Source: Promethearchaeota archaeon
GTDB lineage: Archaea; Asgardarchaeota; Lokiarchaeia; Sigynarchaeales; SOKP01
DNA length: 18,568 nucleotides
Assembly (NCBI GenBank): GCA_004524425.1
Contig: SDNN01000039.1
Span: 1-18,568, forward strand
Direction: 5' to 3'
In this document: positions 6,614 through 13,555 of the stretch, piece after piece
Layout of the letters: each line of letters starts with the position of its first letter
Numbering within the stretch: the stretch's first letter is position 1
Made by a program: the position numbers and the translations under genes
Notes under the pieces: model-generated
What the model was told of the DNA's origin: nothing
Database searches by the model: none
The model's input: only the letters and a program-made list of their open reading frames with translations

Positions 6614-6715
6614 ATGGCTATAAGGACAGATAAAAATTCCTCGATTATTCTAGACTCTATATTATTTTTAATAATTGTACTCGTAGTAGTACAATTAGTA
6701 GTAATTATTTTATAG
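6614..6715 (+). CDS. Possible 33-residue single-span membrane peptide
   Basis: This short frame encodes a polar, charged N-terminus (MAIRTDKNSS) followed by about 20 almost purely aliphatic residues that end at the stop (ILFLIIVLVVVQLVVIIL). That is the architecture of a tail-anchored or single-span small membrane protein. It lies just after a strong TATA-like element, begins with ATG and ends with TAG. The stop codon runs directly into the long hairpin at 6715-6759. Against it: no clear Shine-Dalgarno sequence is present, the TATA box may place the transcription start slightly past the ATG, and AT-rich DNA readily encodes Ile/Leu/Val runs. Part of the valine/leucine run coincides with a 10-bp inverted repeat (6672-6681 with 6688-6697), so the bases could be conserved for structure rather than coding. 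I do not recognise it. Confidence 0.35.
   Translation: MAIRTDKNSSIILDSILFLIIVLVVVQLVVIIL
6672..6697. repeat. 10-bp perfect inverted repeat
   Basis: TAATTGTACT (6672-6681) and AGTACAATTA (6688-6697) are exact inverted repeats with a 6-base loop. The flanks CTATA (6657-6661) and TATAG (6711-6715) are also complementary, so the whole of 6657-6715 could fold into one long hairpin with an internal loop. It overlaps the putative 33-codon gene. Confidence 0.5.
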
Positions 6716-6759
6716 AGCAACAATAAAAACTCGGTGCTCTGTGTTTTTATTGGTTGCTT
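6715..6759 (+). promoter_or_regulatory. Long hairpin in the leader of the 2-oxoacid oxidoreductase operon
   Basis: GAGCAACAATAAAAAC (6715-6730) pairs with GTTTTTATTG (6743-6752) plus TTGCTT (6754-6759), leaving one bulged G at 6753 and a 12-base loop. That is a 16-bp stem whose outermost pair is a G-T wobble. The loop contains TGCTCT (6735-6740), which is exactly complementary to AGAGCA (6714-6719) on the left arm, so an alternative, mutually exclusive hairpin is possible. The element ends 33 bases before the porG ATG. It could be a terminator, an attenuator, an RNA-processing site or a regulator-binding dyad. There is no U-tract directly after the stem, which argues against a simple terminator. 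Confidence 0.5.
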
Positions 6760-6791
6760 AGATAATCATTATATAAAAATTAAAAAAGGAA

Positions 6792-7379
6792 ATGTTGGAA
6801 AAATTGATTGGAAATGGAATAATAGAGATAACTTTTCATGGAAGAGGTGGACAGACTGCCGTCACTGCAAGTCAATTATTGGCTGAAATGGCGTATGAGA
6901 AAGGATTTAAAGATTCTATTGCAATTCCTATAATAGGGGCAGAAAGAAGAGGTGCCCCCATCATGGCTTTTACTAAGGTTTCAGAAGATAAACAAATAAA
7001 AACTTACGATAGCGTGAAGGAACCGGATTACATGATTATTTTTGATAAGTCCTTGCTAGACATACCAAAAGTGAGAGACACCATTAAAGAAGGAGTGACC
7101 ATCATCATAAATAGTTCTGGTCCGATAGATACAAGTACATTACCCAAAAATGTCAAGATATACTTCATTGATGCGACGGGAATTTGCATTGAATTAGGTT
7201 TGATGCACGCTAGTGGTCCGATCTTGAACATTCCCATGCTGGGAGCATTTGGAAAAATAACAGGATATTATAACATAGAAATCATGGAGAAAGTCATTAA
7301 AAAAGAATTTGGTGTTAAGAAATTAGAAAAAAACATGGCAGTTGCTAAACAGGCATATAATTCTGTGAGGGAGATGTGA
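6792..7379 (+). CDS. porG: 2-oxoacid:ferredoxin oxidoreductase, gamma subunit
   Basis: This 195-residue subunit belongs to the four-subunit pyruvate/2-oxoacid:ferredoxin oxidoreductases, which convert a 2-oxoacid, CoA and oxidised ferredoxin to acyl-CoA, CO2 and reduced ferredoxin. The gamma-domain signature FHGRGGQ (15-21), the IPIIGAERRGAP segment (45-56) that follows, and the C-terminal GAFGKITG (151-158) are all present. The length is normal for a stand-alone gamma subunit. The start is ATG 6792, with AAGGA only two bases before it; the tight spacing leaves TTG 6795 as an alternative. The gene is the first of a compact operon, with one base between its stop and the start of the delta gene. 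A long hairpin precedes it. The sequence alone does not separate pyruvate from branched-chain 2-oxoacids. Confidence 0.92.
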   Translation: MLEKLIGNGIIEITFHGRGGQTAVTASQLLAEMAYEKGFKDSIAIPIIGAERRGAPIMAFTKVSEDKQIKTYDSVKEPDYMIIFDKSLLDIPKVRDTIKEGVTIIINSSGPIDTSTLPKNVKIYFIDATGICIELGLMHASGPILNIPMLGAFGKITGYYNIEIMEKVIKKEFGVKKLEKNMAVAKQAYNSVREM

Positions 7380-7380
7380 A

Positions 7381-7731
7381 GTGTCTAAATCTGAAAAATG
7401 GAAAGATATTAACAAATCAAAGGATAAGCGTCCCAAACTTCAAGAATACAAGAACTGGAAAGAATTACCTCCCATTCCCATATCTCTACCTTTGGAAGCA
7501 TCTATAGGGATTACAGGGGATTGGAGAACATATAAGCCCGTGATTAATCAAGAAAAATGTAATAAATGCGGTATTTGTTGGATGTATTGTCCAGAAGGAG
7601 TCATAAAGAAAAATAAAGATGGTTGTTTTGAAATTGATTATGTTTATTGTAAAGGGTGTGGAATTTGTGCAAAAGAATGCCCGACCAATAATATAGAAAT
7701 GGTAAGAGAAGAGGAGATAAATGATGAGTAA
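7381..7731 (+). CDS. porD: 2-oxoacid:ferredoxin oxidoreductase, delta (ferredoxin) subunit
   Basis: This 116-residue subunit carries two [4Fe-4S] clusters that move electrons from the TPP site to external ferredoxin. The first ligand set is Cys60, 63, 66 and 70 (CNKCGICWMYCP); the second is Cys90, 93, 96 and 100 (CKGCGICAKECP). Both have the standard CxxCxxCxxxCP spacing, so both clusters should be intact. An extended N-terminus of about 50 residues, including PISLPLEASIGITGDWRTYKP (34-54), is the usual delta-subunit lead-in. The start is GTG 7381, preceded by the good Shine-Dalgarno GAGGGA (7367-7372); no ATG lies in frame before the first cluster. It overlaps the alpha gene by 11 bases, which suggests coupled translation. 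Confidence 0.93.
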   Translation: MSKSEKWKDINKSKDKRPKLQEYKNWKELPPIPISLPLEASIGITGDWRTYKPVINQEKCNKCGICWMYCPEGVIKKNKDGCFEIDYVYCKGCGICAKECPTNNIEMVREEEINDE

Positions 7732-8983
7732 AGCAGAACAAAAGGATTTTATTCAAAATAGAGAAACCAAAATCATTAAAGGAAATGTTGCTGCAGCATA
7801 TGCAGCAAAGTCTGCGAGAGTTCAAGTGATAAGCGCTTATCCCATCACCCCTCAGACCACTGTCGTCGAAAAGCTTTCTGAATTCGTGGATGGAGGTTTG
7901 ATGCCTGGCACCCAGTACATAAAAGTCGAATCAGAACATAGTGTTATGGCTTCTATAGTTGGAGCGAGCATAGCTGGCACTAGAACCTTTACAGCTACAT
8001 CAGGACAAGGCCTATTTTACATGAATGAAATGGTTCATTGGGCAAGTGGTACGAGATTGCCCATAGTTACGGCAATAGCATCCAGAGGTCCGGCACCTCC
8101 ATGGAATATTTGGGCAGACTTTACGGACGTCATAAGTCAGAGGGATACTGGTTGGATGAGTGCTTTTGTTACCAGTCATCAAGAAATCTATGATGAGATT
8201 TTGATGTCTTATAAGGTATGCGAAGATCATGATATATTACTGCCGAAATTTGTTGCATATGGGGGATTCATTTTGTCCCATACATCTAAGCCAGTAATAA
8301 TAGAAGAACAAGAGCTCGTTGATTCATATTTGCCGCCATTACCTGATGAGAAAGGATGGCCTCATATATTCATCGATCCAGAAAGACCAATGATGCATGG
8401 AAATTTAATCATGCCTTCTGGTTTTTATAGTGAATTTAGGCTGAAGATTCATGATGCGATGATTAGAGCAAAAGAAAAAATTAAAAATGCAGCGCGCGAA
8501 TTTGAAAAAGTTTTTGGAAGGAATTACGGTAATGGATTGATAAAAGAATATCACATGGACGATGCTGATGTGGGAATGATTATTTATGGTGATTTAGCAT
8601 TGCAAATGGAACAAGCAGTTGATGATCTTAGAGATGAAGGATATAAAGTTGGCATGGTAAGGTTGAGACATTATAGACCTTTCCCAGTTGAGGATATAAT
8701 CGATGTTGCCAAGAAAGTAAACGTTCTTGGAGTTATGGATCGAGCAACTGCATTTGGTTCTCCTACAGGAGGCCCCATCAGTTGTGAAGTTAAAACGGTT
8801 CTACATGGAATGGACAATACAGCTGAAATCCTTCCCATGATTGCTGGACTTGGTGGGAGAGAAGTCTCTTTAGATCAACAAAAAGATCAATTAAAAATCT
8901 TGATAAAAATGCATGAATCAGGAGAAATGCCGGAGGATTTAATTCATGGAACACTCTGGCATGGTAAACTTGAGGTGAAATAA
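7721..8983 (+). CDS. porA: 2-oxoacid:ferredoxin oxidoreductase, alpha subunit
   Basis: This 420-residue subunit binds the pyrimidine side of thiamine pyrophosphate and part of the substrate. Characteristic motifs are YPITPQT (40-46), VESEHSVM (69-76), TSGQG (93-97) and NIWADFTDVISQRDTGWM (129-146), followed by the transketolase C-terminal-like domain in the last third. The length is typical of a separate alpha subunit. Two ATG codons in a row (7721 and 7724) are both possible starts, with GAGGAG a few bases upstream inside the delta gene; the overlap with delta is 11 or 8 bases. The order gamma-delta-alpha-beta matches the archaeal POR/VOR type. Pyruvate is the most likely substrate, but I would not exclude a branched-chain 2-oxoacid. 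Confidence 0.94.
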   Translation: MMSKAEQKDFIQNRETKIIKGNVAAAYAAKSARVQVISAYPITPQTTVVEKLSEFVDGGLMPGTQYIKVESEHSVMASIVGASIAGTRTFTATSGQGLFYMNEMVHWASGTRLPIVTAIASRGPAPPWNIWADFTDVISQRDTGWMSAFVTSHQEIYDEILMSYKVCEDHDILLPKFVAYGGFILSHTSKPVIIEEQELVDSYLPPLPDEKGWPHIFIDPERPMMHGNLIMPSGFYSEFRLKIHDAMIRAKEKIKNAAREFEKVFGRNYGNGLIKEYHMDDADVGMIIYGDLALQMEQAVDDLRDEGYKVGMVRLRHYRPFPVEDIIDVAKKVNVLGVMDRATAFGSPTGGPISCEVKTVLHGMDNTAEILPMIAGLGGREVSLDQQKDQLKILIKMHESGEMPEDLIHGTLWHGKLEVK

Positions 8984-9919
8984 ATGGTTTCATTAAAAGA
9001 AGTAATGGAAAGTTGTCAAGAAGAATATTTTCTTCCCGGAAATTCTTGTTGTGCTGGTTGTGGACTTGAAATAGCTCTTAGATGGGCGTTAAAAGCACTT
9101 GGTCCCAACACTGCTCTTGTAGCACCCGCAAGTTGCTTGAACGTGGTTGTTGGCTTATGGCCTAAAACGGCTCCTAATTTTCCATTCGTTAACATGGCTT
9201 TTGCAGCAGGAGCTGCTGCAGCTACTGGATTTGATGCTGCCTTTAAAGCAAAGGGATATAGATTTCCTGGAAAAGGTTGGGATGAAATGACAGCACTAAC
9301 GTTTGCGGGAGATGGCGGAACAACTGATATTGGAATACAAGGCTTGAGTGGAGCTGCTGAGCGAAATTCTAATATCATTTATGTTTGTTATGACAACGAG
9401 GCTTACATGAATACTGGTATTCAAAGATCTTCAAGCACACCCCATGGAGCAAAAACAACCACTACTCCCTTTGGAAAAGATAGGTACAAGAAAAACTTGC
9501 CCGCAATAATGAGAGCTCATGATATTCCTTATGTGGCTACATGTAGCATAAGTGAACCCATTGATATCTATGAAAAATTTACCAAAGCTAAATCTATAGA
9601 AGGATGTAAGTATATCCATATTTTAGCACCATGTGCACCTGGATGGGGTTTTCCAGCTGAAGATGCTATTGAGATTGCGCGATTGGCGGTTAAAACAGGT
9701 TTTTGGATCTTATTTGAGGTAGAAAATGGTGTTTTAAAGCTTTCTAAAAAAAGTAAACCACTTTTAGATCCTTCAAAAAGAGCTCCATTGATCGAATACA
9801 TTTCAAGGCAAAAACGCTTTTCACTTATATCTGAAAGTGATTTAATAGAATTGCAAGAAGAAATTGATAGGCAATGGAAAAAAATATCCGATGAGTTATC
9901 TTGCCAATCCGAACAATAA
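8984..9919 (+). CDS. porB: 2-oxoacid:ferredoxin oxidoreductase, beta subunit (TPP and [4Fe-4S])
   Basis: This 311-residue subunit binds the thiamine pyrophosphate diphosphate and the proximal [4Fe-4S] cluster. The four expected cluster ligands are visible: Cys23 and Cys26 (CAGC), Cys51 (PASCLN) and Cys217 (APCAPGW). The TPP/Mg motif runs from GDGGTTDIG (109-117) to YDNEAYMNTG (136-145). SSSTPHGAKTTTTP (149-162) is the usual loop after it. All key residues are intact, so the complex should be active. The ATG directly follows the alpha stop with no gap, and the Shine-Dalgarno GAGGTGA (8972-8978) lies in the end of the alpha gene. It is the last gene of the operon; a run of eight T follows at 9940-9947. 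Confidence 0.95.
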   Translation: MVSLKEVMESCQEEYFLPGNSCCAGCGLEIALRWALKALGPNTALVAPASCLNVVVGLWPKTAPNFPFVNMAFAAGAAAATGFDAAFKAKGYRFPGKGWDEMTALTFAGDGGTTDIGIQGLSGAAERNSNIIYVCYDNEAYMNTGIQRSSSTPHGAKTTTTPFGKDRYKKNLPAIMRAHDIPYVATCSISEPIDIYEKFTKAKSIEGCKYIHILAPCAPGWGFPAEDAIEIARLAVKTGFWILFEVENGVLKLSKKSKPLLDPSKRAPLIEYISRQKRFSLISESDLIELQEEIDRQWKKISDELSCQSEQ

Positions 9920-9939
9920 CTTCATAATAAAAACTAAAA

Positions 9940-9947
9940 TTTTTTTT
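9940..9947 (+). terminator. U-tract terminator after the oxidoreductase operon
   Basis: A run of eight T lies 21 bases after the porB stop, in otherwise mixed AT-rich sequence. Archaeal RNA polymerase can terminate at such runs without a hairpin, and none is visible here. It separates porB from the tsaC gene on the same strand. Confidence 0.45.
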
Positions 9948-10011
9948 ACCTTCACATTATTTAACTTCTTAAAAGGATAATTGACCAAATATTAACAAGA
10001 ATTGAGATCTC

Positions 10012-10671
10012 ATGGGAATTTTAGTAAAACTTTCTAATAAAAAAATTGAAGATATACAAGTATATCTTGAAACAGCCGTGGAATATATTATAGAAGGAAA
10101 AATATTAGCTTTTCCCACTAATAGCGTCTATGGAATCGGAGGAGATCCGTTAAATCTTGATTTGGTCGACAGGTTATTTCGTATAAAATTCCGGGAACGA
10201 GATAAAGGATTTTTATTATTAGTATCTGACTTAGAAGAGGCACTAAAAATAGCCGAGTTCAATGAAATTTCGATGAAATTAGCCAATCATTTTTGGCCCG
10301 GACAACTGAGCTTAATTTTAAAAAGAAAAGAGTCTTGTTTCATTCCAACAGAAGTTACAGCTAATAAAAGTACAATTGGTATACGCATGCCAGAAAATGA
10401 GATAATTCTCAAGATTTTAAACATGTTAAAATTGAAAGGGTATTTTGGAGGAATTATTGGAACTTCGGCCAATTATTCTGGTGAAAAAGAGTCGATTTCC
10501 GGGCAAGAAGTTGTTAAAAATTTTCTAGGAACAGGGGTAATAGATTTTATCATTGATGGTGGAAAGACTAAGTCTAAAATTCCAACGACTATTATAGACT
10601 GTACGGGAGAAGATCTGAAATTTTTAAGAATTGGAAAAATCACTGAAGAAGAAATTAGGAGCGTGCTATGA
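10012..10671 (+). CDS. tsaC: L-threonylcarbamoyladenylate synthase (TsaC/YrdC domain)
   Basis: This 219-residue enzyme makes threonylcarbamoyl-AMP from threonine, bicarbonate and ATP, the first step of tRNA t6A37 synthesis; KEOPS performs the second. Family motifs are PTNSVYGIG (35-43), the KxRxxxK set Lys59/Arg61/Lys65, WPGQLS (95-100), IGIRMP (122-127) and TSANYSG (151-157). The first motif reads PTNSVYGIG where PTDTVYGLG is usual, a mild deviation. The protein ends after the YrdC domain, so it is the short TsaC form rather than the longer Sua5 form with an extra C-terminal domain. It is followed 27 bases later by the THUMP-protein gene and faces cgi121. Pcc1 and Cgi121, two subunits of the next enzyme in the pathway, are in the same window. 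Confidence 0.9.
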   Translation: MGILVKLSNKKIEDIQVYLETAVEYIIEGKILAFPTNSVYGIGGDPLNLDLVDRLFRIKFRERDKGFLLLVSDLEEALKIAEFNEISMKLANHFWPGQLSLILKRKESCFIPTEVTANKSTIGIRMPENEIILKILNMLKLKGYFGGIIGTSANYSGEKESISGQEVVKNFLGTGVIDFIIDGGKTKSKIPTTIIDCTGEDLKFLRIGKITEEEIRSVL

Positions 10672-10698
10672 TAAAGTGAATCATTTCAAAAGAAACGG

Positions 10699-11232
10699 GT
10701 GCTGAGGATTAAAAATTTTAACTTACTGGTCTCAACCTCTAGATTTAATGAAAGAAATGCGAAAGCAGAATTATGGTTCTTACTCTTGATTAATGGTGAT
10801 CAATATCCAATTATTTCAAACTTAAAATTCTTGGGATTAATCACTGCGATGACCAGCTTAAAAGCAAGAATTATGATTAAAGCAATTAAGGATCTATTAC
10901 AAAAATATCCCGATTTTTTTCAATACATTTTAAAAATAGTGCCCATAGATCTGGTTTGTGAAACCAATACTAAATTGATATCCCAAATGGTTAAAAATAA
11001 CTATAGAAATTACATCAAAAAAGAGGAAACCTTTAAGATTGAATTAAAACGTAGGAAAAATGAACTTATTGAAAGAGATACGCTTATTGAAAGTGCCGCA
11101 AAAGAAGTCGAAAATAGGGTTGACCTAGATAATCCAGATAAAATCATACGAATTGAAGTCTTAGGTAATTTTACGGGCATTGCATTTATTAAACCTGAGG
11201 ATGTCATTAGAGTGGGAAAGATTAAAACATGA
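10699..11232 (+). CDS. THUMP-domain RNA-binding protein, Tan1/THUMPD1-like
   Basis: This protein of about 177 residues has an N-terminal NLLVSTSRFNERNAKAEL segment (8-25) and a C-terminal THUMP-like region (roughly 80-170). The latter ends FKIELKRRKNELIERDTLIE...IRIEVLGNFTGIAFIKPEDVI, the typical arrangement of archaeal Tan1-like proteins. In eukaryotes Tan1/THUMPD1 is the tRNA-binding partner of the acetyltransferase that forms N4-acetylcytidine; the archaeal role is inferred. There is no methyltransferase or other catalytic domain. The start is GTG 10699: an in-frame TAA at 10672 blocks any much earlier start, and no ATG lies in frame until residue 51, inside the conserved part. No strong Shine-Dalgarno precedes it, so translation may depend on tsaC just upstream. 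Its stop lies 4 bases from the convergent cgi121 stop. Confidence 0.8.
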   Translation: MLRIKNFNLLVSTSRFNERNAKAELWFLLLINGDQYPIISNLKFLGLITAMTSLKARIMIKAIKDLLQKYPDFFQYILKIVPIDLVCETNTKLISQMVKNNYRNYIKKEETFKIELKRRKNELIERDTLIESAAKEVENRVDLDNPDKIIRIEVLGNFTGIAFIKPEDVIRVGKIKT

Positions 11233-11236
11233 CTTA

Positions 11237-11935
11237 CTACATTTTAAGCTTTTCTAAACTCAAAAGGGTCATTCTCTCGCATAGCAAATCGTTTAGAGCC
11301 ACGGATACTTGTTCAAAAGTAGCATTCTTTACTTTTTTTATGCCATAAGACTTGAGTATAATATTTATTTGCACATCAGCTATGTCGAAAAAGCCACTTA
11401 GTTCCTTGATTTTATTTTTAGAAGTTATCCCTATATTAAAATCAATCTCTTCTGCTTTTAAACTCCTTAAGATCGCTTCATTGACAGTTAATAAATTATC
11501 AGCTGCTGATATGATACAATAACATAATTCTCCTTTTTTTAAATTTCTTATTCCTATACCAAATGCATCAATTGCTATTTTGATCTGCCTATTAGCAGCC
11601 ATGTACAATAAAAGTTCGATATTTTTTCGATTAGATATATTTGAATTGTTTAAAAATGCTTTTTGCGTGAAATAGCACGCATTAAAAACATGATTTTGAT
11701 TTATGATATATTTATCAGAAAAAAGTTGAATTGTAATATCTTTGTAATCATGTTCAATTCTTTCAATGACATTTAGAATAGAATCCAATAACTCGTTTTC
11801 TTTCGTTAGATTCATTTCATCAATTAACTCGTCAGCACATACCCGTAATTTTCCTACTCCTACAGAATATTGCAGTTCAAATTGATTTACATTAAACTTT
11901 TTAACGATCATACTGGTAATTTCCATAACATCCAT
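11237..11935 (-). CDS. cgi121: KEOPS complex subunit Cgi121
   Basis: This protein of up to 232 residues matches the Cgi121/TPRKB family. Its core runs from about residue 66 to 150, with SDKYIINQNHVFNACYFTQKAF (73-94), IELLLYMAANRQIKIAIDAFGIG (106-128) and CYCIISAADN (138-147). In KEOPS, Cgi121 binds the Bud32 kinase and helps hold the tRNA while Kae1 installs t6A. The protein is longer than the roughly 150-180 residues I would expect, with tails at both ends. The first ATG (11935) overlaps ecfT by 28 bases. The ATG at 11911 (residue 9) forms an ATGA overlap with the ecfT stop and is the more likely start, giving 224 residues. It is the last gene of the long - strand cluster. Identification is by motif memory, so allow some doubt. 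Confidence 0.78.
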   Translation of the reverse strand: MDVMEITSMIVKKFNVNQFELQYSVGVGKLRVCADELIDEMNLTKENELLDSILNVIERIEHDYKDITIQLFSDKYIINQNHVFNACYFTQKAFLNNSNISNRKNIELLLYMAANRQIKIAIDAFGIGIRNLKKGELCYCIISAADNLLTVNEAILRSLKAEEIDFNIGITSKNKIKELSGFFDIADVQINIILKSYGIKKVKNATFEQVSVALNDLLCERMTLLSLEKLKM

Positions 11936-12675
11936 TCTGGCATGAAATTAAAATAAATTCGCACGTAAACTGTACTTATAAGGAAAAGAAATAAAAAAAT
12001 GGTGAATAGCCAATCTTTTATGGTATATTTTATGCTATAATAATAAGTTCGTTCAATATTACTGCCAAATGCTCTGGATTCCAAAGCTTCAGCCACGTTG
12101 AAAGCCCTTTTGATTGAACAAATGATTAATGGAACTAACAACGGAAATAGGTTTTTAATTTGATTGATCAGCCCACTTTTCTGCATCTCATATCCGCGAC
12201 TTTGTTGGGCATCCATGATATTTTGAGCTTCAATAGCAATTGTCGGAACAAAACGAAAAGCTAATGAAAAGGAAAATGCATAGGGGTAAGGAACGTTCAT
12301 TGAAATTAAAGATAAGGCCAAATCATTGGGATGCACGGTAAGAAAAAATAATGAAAAAGCAGTTATCATGATGAATATCCTTAAAATCATGGATATGGCA
12401 TATGAAAGGGATAAAAAGAAAGTATTTAACACAATTATGAGAAGTATGAGGAAAGAAAGTCCACGAATGGTTCTTATCCATTCCTTAACCATCTTCCCTA
12501 ATATTATAAAGGGGATTAAAGTAAGTAAAATTAGGAATAAGGGAATCATCTCAGTAAATAACAATGCAGAAATGCTATATATAATAGAAAACAATAACTT
12601 GGCTCTTGGATCTAAATTATGGACAAAAGAATCTTTCTTTTGAAATTTAAAGGCATGTAAAAATTCTAATGACAT
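11908..12675 (-). CDS. ecfT: ECF transporter transmembrane coupling protein EcfT
   Basis: This 255-residue integral membrane protein is the T component of an energy-coupling-factor importer; it links two ATPases to a substrate-binding S protein. HNLDPRAKLL (19-28) is the standard N-terminal motif before the first span. Membrane segments lie near 25-42, 44-60, 72-90, 95-113 and 222-243. Two coupling-helix motifs that dock on the ATPases are visible: AQQSRG (156-161) and ALESRAFG (197-204), versions of the ARG motifs. The second has Arg-Ala in place of Arg-Gly, which is tolerated in the family. The start ATG overlaps the preceding ATPase stop by one base (TAATG). It is intact. The vitamin or metal ion imported cannot be told, because no S component is nearby. 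Confidence 0.92.
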   Translation of the reverse strand: MSLEFLHAFKFQKKDSFVHNLDPRAKLLFSIIYSISALLFTEMIPLFLILLTLIPFIILGKMVKEWIRTIRGLSFLILLIIVLNTFFLSLSYAISMILRIFIMITAFSLFFLTVHPNDLALSLISMNVPYPYAFSFSLAFRFVPTIAIEAQNIMDAQQSRGYEMQKSGLINQIKNLFPLLVPLIICSIKRAFNVAEALESRAFGSNIERTYYYSIKYTIKDWLFTIFLFLFLISTVYVRIYFNFMPEWMLWKLPV

Positions 12676-13541
12676 TACTTACTTTCACTCGAAATGTTAT
12701 AATTATCTAACATGTATGTACTTAAAAATTGCATCATGTCGTTTTTAGAATCTATCTCAGCGGGAAAATTAATTCCAATCTGGGATAATTCTTTCTTTAA
12801 TTGAATGATTTGAGGTAAGATTAAGGCAGTTTGTTCCACCAGAAATTCATTTTTTAGAACCGTGTGTGTTGGACCATCAGCAATGATCTTTCCATCAGCC
12901 ATTAAAATCGTCCGTGGTAAATATTCCATGGCAAATTCAATATTATGAGTTATGATTATTATTGTCTTTCCTTTATTCATTTCTTGCTCAATTAACTTGA
13001 TAAAAAAATCAATTTCCTTTGCATCTTGTCCCAAGGTGGGCTCATCAAATACAAAAATATCTGGATCTCGGCAGAGAATTGATGCAACAGCTAATTTCTT
13101 TGTTTCACCCCCAGAAAGGTTTAAGGGAGATCTATCCCGATATTTTTCAAGGTCAAACTTTAACAATATTTCATTAGTTTTTTCTTGAATCTCTTTCTTA
13201 CTTAGCTTAAGGCTTTTAATAGAAAATATGATTTCCTCTTCCACGGTATTTGAAAAGACTTGATGTTGAGGATTTTGAAAGATGATTCCAACTTTTTGAG
13301 ATAAAGCACCCACCGTTATAGGTTCGATATTTTCACCATTAATAAAGATCGAACCATTGGTAGGCCGAATTAGACCATTAAATGTTCTTATTAAGGTTGT
13401 TTTTCCTGCTCCATTTTTTCCCATGATCCCTATCAGTTCACCTTTATAGATTTTTAAATTAATTGAATTTAATGCCTTGGTTCCATTAGGATAACTATAA
13501 TTCACGTCATTTATGTATATTAAAGGTAATTTATCACTCAT
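12675..13541 (-). CDS. ecfA: ECF transporter ATPase (EcfA type)
   Basis: This 288-residue ABC ATPase hydrolyses ATP to drive ECF import. All motifs are present: Walker A GKNGAGKT (41-48), Q-loop Gln89 in FQNPQHQ, signature LSGGE (142-146), Walker B IFVFDE (162-167) and H-loop His199. The ECF-specific C-terminal helical region follows (about 240-288). The signature continues ETKKLAVA rather than the commoner QKQRVAIA, as often seen in one of the two ECF ATPases. It lies 14 bases after the other ATPase gene and overlaps ecfT by one base. The two ATPases are clearly different proteins, so they should form the usual asymmetric A/A' pair. Confidence 0.93.
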   Translation of the reverse strand: MSDKLPLIYINDVNYSYPNGTKALNSINLKIYKGELIGIMGKNGAGKTTLIRTFNGLIRPTNGSIFINGENIEPITVGALSQKVGIIFQNPQHQVFSNTVEEEIIFSIKSLKLSKKEIQEKTNEILLKFDLEKYRDRSPLNLSGGETKKLAVASILCRDPDIFVFDEPTLGQDAKEIDFFIKLIEQEMNKGKTIIIITHNIEFAMEYLPRTILMADGKIIADGPTHTVLKNEFLVEQTALILPQIIQLKKELSQIGINFPAEIDSKNDMMQFLSTYMLDNYNISSESK

Positions 13542-13555
13542 GTTTTTGACCTAGT

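Larger units (their letters stand above)
6370..6791. other. Structured divergent intergenic region between zpr1 and the oxidoreductase operon
   Basis: This 422-base gap separates divergent genes. From left to right it holds the zpr1 promoter region, an 8-bp dyad (6531-6559), a strong TATA-like element (6588-6603), a possible 33-codon membrane peptide gene (6614-6715) with a 10-bp inverted repeat inside it, and a long hairpin (6715-6759). A second TATA-like stretch, TATATAAA at about 6771-6778, lies just before the start of porG. I find no tRNA or C/D-box RNA signature. Items that can be supported are listed separately. Confidence 0.6.

Noticed and set aside
6614..6759. A box C/D guide RNA in the region upstream of porG
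   Set aside because: A CTGA occurs at about 6604, but no matching RTGATGA box or second box pair lies at the right spacing.
9016..9801. Three - strand open frames inside the oxidoreductase beta gene, the longest 120 codons
   Set aside because: The Ala/Pro-rich composition of the longest mirrors the Gly/Ala codons of the beta subunit; no domain is visible, and the sense gene has all catalytic and cluster residues intact.
12326..12643. 105-codon + strand open frame antisense to ecfT
   Set aside because: EcfT in the opposite frame has both coupling motifs and proper membrane segments; the antisense frame is rich in Met/Lys/Asn with no recognisable domain.
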